From: Fasciola hepatica
Taxonomy: Eukaryota; Platyhelminthes; Trematoda; Plagiorchiida; Fasciolidae
Direction of reading: 5' to 3'
Assembly (NCBI GenBank): GCA_948099385.1
Contig: CANUEZ040000191.1
Location: 7,750,001 to 7,814,000, forward strand
Length of the DNA stretch: 64,000 bases
Made by a program: the position numbers and the translations under genes. The notes beneath the pieces were generated by a model. It searched no databases. It was not told where the DNA came from and saw only the letters and a list, made by a program, of their open reading frames with translations. This document shows, piece by piece, positions 54,732 through 64,000 of this stretch (positions within the stretch are counted from its first letter, which is position 1; every line of letters starts with the position of its first letter).

Positions 54732-55581
54732 GGGCCTAAGTAAAACCAAGGCATTCCCTTATGAACAATCCCCACACAGATTGGTCATACAATGCAATAG
54801 AGCAGTAGCAGAGTAGATTTGTATAATATGATTCTCCATGCAGCTTGAACACTGAACTGACCATTGAAAATGATGGAAGCACTGTACAGCTGTTTGATCC
54901 GCTAAGGGAATCATGAGCATTGCACATGGACAGAGCCCACACGGGGACACGAACAAGGGTTTGGGTGAACGAACGTCAGTCGAACACCCAAACCACAAGG
55001 CTATCCGATATGGGTCTCAACGCTTTGTTCAACATATACACTACATGATATAGCACAATCCCCAAATTGGATTCGGATTTCGCTTTCGCTTTGAACGGTA
55101 ACAACCAAATTCTCGCACACCGATCCAATCCTATGTTCCATCACTTCTCTATTTATGGGCCTAAGTAAAACCAAGGCATTCCCTTATGAACAATCCCCAC
55201 ACAGATTGCTCATACAATGCAATAGAGCAGTAGCAGAGTAGATTTGTATTATATGATTCTCCATGCAGCTTGAACACTGAACTGACCATTGAAAATTATG
55301 GAAGCACTGTAGAGCTGTTTGATCCGCTAAGGGAATCATGAGCATTGCACATGGACAGAGCCCACACGGGGACACGAACAAGGGTTGGGGTGAACGATTG
55401 TCAGTCGAACACCGAAACCACAAGGCTATCCGATATGGGTCTCAACGCTTTGTTCAACATATACAATACATGATATAGCACAATCCCCAAATTGGCTTCC
55501 GCTTTCGTTTTGGCTTTGAACGGTAACAACCAAATTCTCGCACACCGATCCAATCCTATGTTCCATCACTTCTCTATTTAT

Positions 55582-58500
55582 GGGCTAAGTAAAACCAAGG
55601 CATTCCCTTATGAACAATCCCCACACAGATTGCTCATACAATGCAATAGAGCAGTAGCAGAGTAGATTTGTATAATATGATTCTCCATGCAGCTTGAACA
55701 CTGAACTGACCATTGAAAATGATGGAAGCACTGTACAGCTGTTTGATCCGCTAAGGGAATCATGAGCATTGCACATGGACAGCGCCCACACGGGGACACG
55801 AACAAGGGTTGGGGTGAACGAATGTCAGTCGAACACCCAAACCACAAGGCTATCCGATATGGGTATCAACGCTTTGTTCAACATATACAATACATGATAT
55901 AGCACAATCCCCAAATTGGATTCGGCTTTCGCTTTCGCTTTGAACGGTAACAACCAAATTCTCGCACACCGATCCAATCCTATGTTCCATCACTTCTCTA
56001 TTTATGGGCCTAAGTAAAACCAAGGCATTCCCTTATGAACAATCCCCACACAGATTGCTCATGCAACGCAATAGAGCATAGCAGAGTAGATTTGTATAAT
56101 ATGATTCTCCATGCAGCTTGAACACTGAACTGAACATTGAAAATGATGGAAGCACTGTACAGCTGTTTGATCCGCTAAGGGAATCATGAGCATTGCACAT
56201 GGCCAGAGCCCACACGGGGACACGAACAAGGGTTGGGGTGAACGATTGTCAGTCGAACACCGAAACCACAAGGCTATCCGATATGGGTCTCAACGCTTTG
56301 TTCAACATATACAATACATGATATAGCACAATCCCCAAATTGGATTCGGCTTTCGCTTTCGCTTTGAACGGTAACAACCAAATTCTCGCACACCGATCCA
56401 ATCCTATGTTCCATCACTTCTCTATTTATGGGCCTAAGTAAAACCAAGGCATTCCCTTATGAACAATCCCCACACAGATTGCTCATGCAACGCAATAGAG
56501 CATAGCAGAGTAGATTTGTATAATATGATTCTCCATGCAGCTTGAACACTGAACTGACCATTGGAAATGATGGAAGCACTGTACAGCTGTTTGATCCGCT
56601 AAGGGAATCATGAGCATTGCACATGGCCAGAGCCCACACGGGGACACGAACAACGGTTGGGGTGAACGATTGTCAGTCGAACACCCAAACCACAAGGCTA
56701 TCCGATATGGGTCTCAACGCTTTGTTCAACATATACAATACATGATATAGCACAATCCCCAAATTGGATTCGGCTTTCGCTTTCGCTTTGAACGGTAACA
56801 ACCAAATTCTCGCACACCGATCCAATCCTATGTTCCATCACTTCTCTATTTATGGGCCTAAGTAAAACCAAGGCATTCCCTTATGAACAATCCCCACACA
56901 GATTGCTCATACATTGCAATAGAGCAGTAGCAGAGTACATTTGTATAATATGATTCTCCATGCAGCTTGAACACTGAACTGACCATTGAAAATTATGGAA
57001 GCACTGTAGAGCTGTTTGATCCGCTAAGGGAATCATGAGCATTGCACATGGCCAGAGCCCACACGGGGACACGAACAAGGGTTGGGGTGAACGATTGTCA
57101 GTCGAACACCGAAACCACAAGGCTATCCGATATGGGTCTCAACGCTTTGTTCAACATATACAATACATGATATAGCACAGTCCCCAAATTGGCTTCCGCT
57201 TTCGTTTTGGCTTTGAACGGTAACAACCAAATTCTCGCACACCGATCCAATCCTATGTTCCATCACTTCTCTATTTATGGGCCTAAGTAAAACCAAGGCA
57301 TTCCCTTATGAACAATCCCCACACAGATTGCTCATACAATGCAATAGAGCAGTAGCAGAGTAGATTTGTATAATATGATTCTCCATGCAGCTTGAACACT
57401 GAACTGACCATTGAAAATGATGGAAGCACTGTACAGCTGTTTGATCCGCTAAGGGAATCATGAGCATTGCACATGGACAGCGCCCACACGGGGACACGAA
57501 CAAGGGTTGGGGTGAACGAATGTCAGTCGAACACCCAAACCACAAGGCTATCCGATATGGGTATCAACGCTTTGTTCAACATATACAATACATGATATAG
57601 CACAATCCCCAAATTGGATTCGGCTTTCGCTTTCGCTTTGAACGGTAACAACCAAATTCTCGCACACCGATCCAATCCTATGTTCCATCACTTCTCTATT
57701 TATGGGCCTAAGTAAAACCAAGGCATTCGCTTATCAACAATCCCCACACAGATTGCTCATGCAATGCAATAGAGCATAGCAGAGTAGATTTGTATAATAT
57801 GATTCTCCATGCAGCTTGAACACTGAACTGAACATTGAAAATGATGGAAGCACTGTACAGCTGTTTGATCCGCTAAGGGAATCATGAGCATTGCACATGG
57901 CCAGAGCCCACACGGGGACACGAACAAGGGTTGGGGTGAACGATTGTCAGTCGAACACCGAAACCACAAGGCTATCCGATATGGGTCTCAACGCTTTGTT
58001 CAACATATACAATACATGATATAGCACAATCCCCAAATTGGATTCGGCTTTCGCTTTCGCTTTGAACGGTAACAACCAAATTCTCGCACACCGATCCAAT
58101 CCTATGTTCCATCACTTCTCTATTTATGGGCCTAAGTAAAACCAAGGCATTCCCTTATGAACAATCCCCACACAGATTGCTCATACAATGCAATAGAGCA
58201 GTAGCAGAGTAGATTTGTATAATATGATTCTCCATGCAGCTTGAACACTGAACTGACCATTGGAAATGATGGAAGCACTGTACAGCTGTTTGATCCGCTA
58301 AGGGAATCATGAGCATTGCACATGGCCAGAGCCCACACGGGGACACGAACAAGGGTTGGGGTGAACGATTGTCAGTCGAACACCCAAACCACAAGGCTAT
58401 CCGATATGGGTCTCAACGCTTTGTTCAACATATACAATACATGATATAGCACAATCCCCAAATTGGATTCGGCTTTCGCTTTCGCTTTGAACGGTAACAA

Positions 58501-60674
58501 CCAAATTCTCGCACACCGATCCAATCCTATGTTCCATCACTTCTCTATTTATGGGCCTAAGTAAAACCAAGGCATTCCCTTATGAACAATCCCCACACAG
58601 ATTGCTCATACATTGCAATAGAGCAGTAGCAGAGTACATTTGTATAATATGATTCTCCATGCAGCTTGAACACTGAACTGACCATTGAAAATTATGGAAG
58701 CACTGTAGAGCTGTTTGATCCGCTAAGGGAATCATGAGCATTGCACATGGCCAGAGCCCACACGGGGACACGAACAAGGGTTGGGGTGAACGATTGTCAG
58801 TCGAACACCGAAACCACAAGGCTATCCGATATGGGTATCAACGCTTTGTTCAACATATACAATACATGATATAGCACAGTCCCCAAATTGGCTTCCGCTT
58901 TCGTTTTGGCTTTGAACGGTAACAACCAAATTCTCGCACACCGATCCAATCCTATGTTCCATCACTTCTCTATTTATGGGCTAAGTAAAACCAAGGCATT
59001 CCCTTATGAACAATCCCCACACAGATTGCTCATACAATGCAGTAGAGCAGTAGCAGAGTAGATTTGTATAATATGATTCTCCATGCAGCTTGAACACTGA
59101 ACTGACCATTGAAAATGATGGAAGCACTGTACAGCTGTTTGATCCGCTAAGGGAATCATGAGCATTGCACATGGACAGCGCCCACACGGGGACACGAACA
59201 AGGGTTGGGGTGAACGAATGTCAGTCGAACACCCAAACCACAAGGCTATCCGATATGGGTATCAACGCTTTGTTCAACATATACAATACATGATATAGCA
59301 CAATCCCCAAATTGGATTCGGCTTTCGCTTTCGCTTTGAACGGTAACAACCAAATTCTCGCACACCGATCCAATCCTATGTTCCATCACTTCTCTATTTA
59401 TGGGCCTAAGTAAAACCAAGGCATTCCCTTATGAACAATCCCCACACAGATTGCTCATGCAACGCAATAGAGCATAGCAGAGTAGATTTGTATAATATGA
59501 TTCTCCATGCAGCTTGAACACTGAACTGAACATTGAAAATGATGGAAGCACTGTACAGCTGTTTGATCCGCTAAGGGAATCATGAGCATTGCACATGGCC
59601 AGAGCCCACACGGGGACACGAACAAGGGTTGGGGTGAACGATTGTCAGTCGAACACCGAAACCACAAGGCTATCCGATATGGGTCTCAACGCTTTGTTCA
59701 ACATATACAATACATGATATAGCACAATCCCCAAATTGGATTCGGCTTTCGCTTTCGCTTTGAACGGTAACAACCAAATTCTCGCACACCGATCCAATCC
59801 TATGTTCCATCACTTCTCTATTTATGGGCCTAAGTAAAACCAAGGCATTCCCTTATGAACAATCCCCACACAGATTGCTCATGCAACGCAATAGAGCATA
59901 GCAGAGTAGATTTGTATAATATGATTCTCCATGCAGCTTGAACACTGAACTGAACATTGAAAATGATGGAAGCACTGTACAGCTGTTTGATCCGCTAAGG
60001 GAATCATGAGCATTGCACATGGACAGAGCCCACACGGGGACACGAACAAGGGTTGGGGTGAACGATTGTCAGTCGAACACCCAAACCACAAGGCTATCCG
60101 ATATGGGTCTCAACGCTTTGTTCAACATATACAATACATGATATAGCACAATCCCCAAATTGGATTCGGCTTTCGCTTTCGCTTTGAACGGTAACAACCA
60201 AATTCTCGCACACCGATCCAATCCTATGTTCCATCACTTCTCTATTTATGGGCCTAAGTAAAACCAAGGCATTCCCTTATGAACAATCCCCACACAGATT
60301 GCTCATACATTGCAATAGAGCAGTAGCAGAGTAGATTTGTATAATATGATTCTCCATGCAGCTTGAACACTGAACTGACCATTGAAAATTATGGAAGCAC
60401 TGTAGAGCTGTTTGATCCGCTAAGGGAATCATGAGCATTGCACATGGACAGAGCCCACACGGGGACACGAACAAGGGTTGGGGTGAACGATTGTCAGTCG
60501 AACACACAAACCACAAGGCTATCCGATATGGGTCTCAACGCTTTGTTCAACATATACAATACATGATATAGCACAATCCCCAAATTGGATTCGGCTTTCG
60601 CTTTCGCTTTGAACGGTAACAACCAAATTCTCGCACACCGATCCAATCCTATGTTCCATCACTTCTCTATTTAT
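55582..60674. repeat. Tetramer HOR, about 1,698 bp, three tandem copies
   Basis: The copies are 55582-57278, 57279-58977 and 58978-60674. Position 1 (55582, 57279, 58978) carries GACAGCGCCCACACG. Positions 2 and 3 (56006, 56430; 57704; 59402, 59826) carry ATAGAGCATAGCAGAG, a 1-bp-short form, usually with CATGCAACGCAATAG. Unit 58128 has reverted to the common form. Position 4 (56854, 58553, 60250) carries CATACATTGCAATAG with TGTAGAGCTG, and the first two also read GCTTTCGTTTTGGC. Many units share ACATGGCCAGAGCCC, which is rare elsewhere. The preceding unit 55157 matches position 4, so the HOR probably once extended further left. Confidence 0.9.
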
Positions 60675-63600
60675 GGGCCTAAGTAAAACCAAGGCATTCC
60701 CTTATGAACAATCCCCACACAGATTGCTCATACAATGCAATAGAGCAGTAGCAGAGTAGATTTGTATAATATGATTCTCCATGCAGCTTGAACACTGAAC
60801 TGACCATTGGAAATGATGGAAGCACTGTACAGCTGTTTGATCCGCTAAGGGAATCATGAGCATTGCACATGGACAGAGCCCACACGGAGACACGAACAAG
60901 TTTGGGGTGAACGAACGTCAGTCGAACACCCAAACGATAAGGCTATCCGATATGGGTCTCAACGCTTTGTTCAACATATACACTACATGATATAGCACAA
61001 TCCCCAACTTGGATTCGGCTTTCGCTTTGGCTTTGAACGGTAACAACCAAATTCTCGCGCACCGATCCAATCCTATGTTCCATCACTTCTCTATTTATGG
61101 GCCTAAGTAAAACCAAGGCATTCCCTTATGAACAATCCCCACACAGATTGCTCATACAATGCAATAGAGCAGTAGCAGAGTAGATTTGTATAATATGATT
61201 CTCCATGCAGCTTGAACACTGAACTGACCATTGAAAATGATGGAAGCACTGTACAGCTGTTTGATCCGCTAAGGGAATCATGAGCATTGCACATGGACAG
61301 AGCCCACACGGGGACACGAACAAGGGTTGGGGTGAACGATTGTCAGTCGAACACCGAAACCACAAGGCTATCCGATATGGGTCTCAACGCTTTGTTCAAC
61401 ATATACACTACATGATATAGCACAATCCCCAAATTGGATTCGGCTTTCGCTTTCGCTTTGAACGGTAACAACCAAATTCTCGCACACCGATCCAATCCTA
61501 TGTTCCATCACTTCTCTATTTATGGGCCTAAGTAAAACCAAGGCATTCCCTTATGAACAATCCCCACACAGATTGCTCATGCAACGCAATAGAGCATAGC
61601 AGAGTAGATTTGTATAATATGATTCTCCATGCAGCTTGAACACTGAACTGACCATTGAAAATTATGGAAGCACTGTACAGCTGTTTGATCCGCTAAGGGA
61701 ATCATGAGCATTGCACATGGACAGAGCCCACATGGGGACACGAACAAGTGTTTGGGTGAACGATTGTCAGTCGAACACCCAAATCACAAGGCTATCCGAT
61801 ATGGGTCTCAACGCTTTGTTCAACATATACAATACATGATATAGCACAATCCCCAAATTGGATTCGGCTTTCGCTTTCGCTTTGAACGGTAACAACCAAA
61901 TTCTCGCACACCGATCCAATCCTATGTTCCATCACTTCTCTATTTATGGGCCTAAGTAAAACCAAGGCATTCCCTTATGAACAATCCCCACACAGATTGC
62001 TCATACAATGCAATAGAGCAGTAGCAGAGTAGATTTGTATAATATGATTCTCCATGCAGCTTGAACACTGAACTGACCATTGGAAATGATGGAAGCACTG
62101 TAGAGTTGTTTGATCCGCTAAGGGAATCATGAGCATTGCACATGGACAGAGCCCACACGGGGACACGAACAAGGGTTTGGGTGAACGATTGTCAGTCGAA
62201 CACCGAAACCACAAGGCTATCCGATATGGGTCTCAACGCTTTGTTCAACATATACAATACATGATATAGCACAATCCCCAAATTGGATTCGGCTTTCGTT
62301 TTGGCTTTGAACGGTAACAACCAAATTCTCGCACACCGATCCAATCCTATGTTCCATCACTTCTCTATTTATGGGCCTAAGTAAAACCAAGGCATTCCCT
62401 TATGAACAATCCCCACACAGATTGCTCATACATTGCAATAGAGCAGTAGCAGAGTACATTTGTATAATATGATTCTCCATGCAGCTTGAACACTGAAGTG
62501 ACCATTGAAAATGATGGAAGCACTGTACAGCTGTTTGATCCGCTAAGGGAATCATGAGCATTGAACATGGACAGAGCCCACACGGGGACACGAACAAGGG
62601 TTGGGGTGAACGAATGTCAGTCGAACACCCAAACCACAAGGCTATCCGATATGGGTCTCACCGCTTTGTTCAACATATACAATACATGATATAGCACAAT
62701 CCCCAAATTGGATTCGGCTTTCGCATTCGCTTTGAACGGTAACAACCAAATTCTCGCACACCGATCCAATCCTATGTTCCATCACTTCTCTATTTATGGG
62801 CCTAAGTAAAACCAAGGCATTCCCTTATGAACAATCCCCACACAGATTGCTCATACAATGCAATAGAGCAGTAGCAGAGTAGATTTATATAATATGATTC
62901 TCCATGCAGCTTGAACACTGAAGTGACCATTGAAAATTCAGGAAGCACTGTACAGCTGTTTGATCCGCTAAGGGAATCATGAGCATTGCACATGGACAGA
63001 GCCCACACGGGGGAACGAACAAGGGTCGTGGTTAACGTTTCTCACTAGAAAACCCAAACGATAAGGCTATCCGATATGGGTCTCAACGCTTTGTTGAAAA
63101 TATACAATACATGATATAGCACAATCCCCAACTTTGATTCGGCTTTCGCTTTCGCTTTGAACGGTAACAACCAAATTCTCGCACACCGATCCAATCCTAT
63201 GTTCCATCACTTCTCTATTTATGGGCCTAAGTAAAACCAAGGCATTCCCTTATGAACAATCCCCACACAGATTGCTCATACAATGCAATAGAGCAGTAGC
63301 AGAGTAGATTTGTATAATATGATTCTCCATGCAGCTTGAACACTGAACTGACCATTGAAAATTCAGGAAGCACTGTACAGCTGTTTGATCCGCTAAGGGA
63401 ATCATGAGCATTGCACATGGACAGAGCCCACACGGGGACACGAACAAGGGTTGGGGTGAACGATTGTCAGTCGAACACCCAAACCACAAGGCTATCCGAT
63501 ATGGGTCTCAACGCTTTGTTCAACATATACAATACATGATATAGCACAATCCCCAAATTGGATTCGGCTTTCGCTTTCGCTTTGAACGGTAACAACCAAA

Positions 63601-64000
63601 TTCTCGCACACCGATCCAATCCTATGTTCCATCACTTCTCTATTTATGGGCCTAAGTAAAACCAAGGCATTCCCTTATGAACAATCCACACAGATTGCTC
63701 ATACAATGCAATAGAGCAGTAGCAGAGTAGATTTGTATAATATGATTCTCCATGCAGCTTGAACACTGAACTGAACATTGAAAATGATGGAAGCACTGTA
63801 CAGCTGTTTGATCCGCTAAGGGAATCATGAGCATTGCACATGGACAGAGCCCACACGGGGACACGAACAAGGGTTTGGGTGAACGAATGTCAGTCGAACA
63901 CCCAAACCACAAGGCTATCCGATATGGGTCTCAACGCTTTGTTGAAAATATACAATACATGATATAGCACAATCCCCAAATTGGATTCGGCTTTCGCTTT
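60675..64000. repeat. Right block, including the partial monomer at the window edge
   Basis: Seven complete units start at 60675, 61099, 61524, 61948, 62373, 62798 and 63223, followed by a 353-bp partial unit from 63648. Adjacent units 62798 and 63223 share AAAATTCAGGAAGC. Units 62798 and 63648 share TTGTTGAAAATATAC, 850 bp apart, which hints at a dimer. Unit 60675 lacks GGG in CGAACAAGTTTGGGG. Unit 61524 retains the GCATAGCAG form. Divergence is higher than in the tetramer block. No flanking unique sequence is reached. Confidence 0.8.
63011..63066. repeat. Highly divergent patch within a monomer (copy 2)
   Basis: The patch shares TTAAC, TTTCTCACTAGAAAACCC and AACGATAAG with the copy at 53258-53300. 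It differs at a few bases (GGGTCGTGG versus GGTTCGGGG, AACGTTT versus AACATTT). The preceding GGGGGAACG junction is also aberrant. The two copies are 23 monomers apart, so this is a shared alternative allele of the segment and not a sequencing error. Unit 60675 carries a shorter piece of the same allele, AACGATAAGGC at about 60934-60944. Confidence 0.8.

Larger units (their letters stand above)
48786..55581. repeat. Mixed monomer block, weak HOR structure
   Basis: Sixteen 423-425-bp units of type A show no strong local period. Rare private changes include GATCCGCTAGGGGAATC near 50225-50240, which breaks an otherwise almost invariant core, along with TACTCCAAGCAGC near 50585 and GACAATTGAAAATG near 52310. 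Unit 52608 begins GGGCTAAG (one C lost), a marker shared with units 55582 and 58978. Unit 53032 carries the divergent patch annotated separately. Unit 55157 already resembles the last unit of the tetramer HOR to its right. No gene or foreign insertion is visible. Confidence 0.8.
1..64000. repeat. Tandem satellite array, ~424-bp monomer, about 150 units
   Basis: The window is a continuous head-to-tail array of one monomer, 422-425 bp long. Taking GGGCCTAAG as the arbitrary start, units begin at 406, 829, 1252, 1675 and so on up to 63648, giving 149 complete units and two partial ones. Every unit carries the same ordered landmarks: GCATTCCCTTATGAACAATC, a GCAATAGAGCAGTAGCAG stretch, TTTGATCCGCTAAGGGAATC, GAGCATTGCACATGGACAG, CACCCAAACCACAAGGC, a TTCGGC-rich stretch, and CTCGCACACCGATCCAATCC. 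Neighbouring units differ mainly by scattered substitutions and 1-2 bp indels, and shared variants recur at multiples of the monomer length, which defines higher-order repeats. No unit is inverted and no foreign insertion interrupts the array. Such arrays are typical of centromeric or other heterochromatic DNA in eukaryotes. I infer that context; the sequence alone does not prove it. The family is not one I can name. Confidence 0.98.

Noticed and set aside
833..63912. Recurrent minus-strand open frames of 60-90 codons, one or two per monomer, rich in Cys and Pro
   Set aside because: They repeat with the satellite period and are cut by the same stop codons in each unit. They exist in two overlapping frames at once, change frame with 1-2 bp indels, and show no recognisable domain. 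They are by-products of the repeat, not genes.
1..64000. A tandem-repeat protein gene with a 141-residue unit (423 = 3 x 141)
   Set aside because: Each frame contains stop codons within every monomer, and most units are 424-425 bp, so no frame continues from one unit into the next.
1..64000. CRISPR array
   Set aside because: The repeats are about 424 bp and directly abut, with no short repeat plus unique-spacer pattern. The structure is satellite DNA.
1..64000. rDNA, 5S or other RNA gene cluster
   Set aside because: I see no 5S, tRNA or rRNA landmarks in the monomer. TAGCAGAGTAG fits a loose Pol III A-box, but no convincing B-box follows at a proper distance.
1..64000. Transposon-derived array (LTR or TIR element)
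   Set aside because: No terminal repeats, target-site duplications, primer-binding site or coding remnants are visible in the monomer or at HOR boundaries.

Overview
The whole 64 kb window is one uninterrupted tandem satellite-DNA array. All units run head-to-tail in the same orientation. Using the anchor GGGCCTAAG as the arbitrary unit start, I find 149 complete monomers between 406 and 63647, a partial monomer at each edge (1-405 and 63648-64000), and no unique sequence, transposon, gene or RNA gene between them. Monomers are 422-425 bp, mostly 423 or 425. A sample monomer is about 44% GC by hand count.

Megabase-scale arrays of this kind, with a monomer of a few hundred bp and nested higher-order repeats (HORs), are typical of eukaryotic centromeric, pericentromeric, subtelomeric or heterochromatic DNA. 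Nothing in the window fixes the species, and I do not recognise the monomer as a named satellite family. I therefore call the organism only 'a eukaryote'.

Layout: 1-3789 is a left block of pure 423-bp monomers with older-looking variants and a trimer HOR. 3790-5909 is a transition to mixed 423/425-bp units. 5910-10154 has an 850-bp dimer HOR. 10155-14396 has a mixed dimer/trimer texture. From about 14.3 to 42.8 kb a second monomer class ('type B', in which the TTCGCTTTCGC stretch is replaced by CCTCCGCATTAGC) is interspersed, in about 35 units, and is absent on both sides. Inside that zone lie a trimer block copied 2,546 bp away (19.06-22.9 kb), a 1,275-bp duplication (23.7-25.9 kb), a dimer HOR (25.86-28.4 kb), an apparently identical 2,972-bp heptamer duplication (28.16-34.1 kb), an overlapping 2,122-bp pentamer duplication (33.5-37.7 kb) and a trimer HOR (39.4-43.3 kb). 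To the right are a 2,124-bp pentamer duplication overlapped by a 1,274-bp trimer shift (43.7-49.2 kb), a mixed block (48.8-55.6 kb), a tetramer HOR in three copies (55.6-60.7 kb), and a right block with short highly divergent patches (60.7-64.0 kb).

The recurrent 60-90-codon open frames on both strands are by-products of the repeat. They recur once per monomer, contain no recognisable domain, and are reshuffled by 1-2 bp indels. I annotate no protein-coding gene. The most interesting biology is the array's own evolutionary record: HOR orders 2, 3, 4, 5 and 7 (with copy spacing up to 6) side by side, a bounded invasion of a second monomer class, a degenerate CENP-B-box-like motif present in one class and lost in the other, and gene-conversion-like divergent patches.
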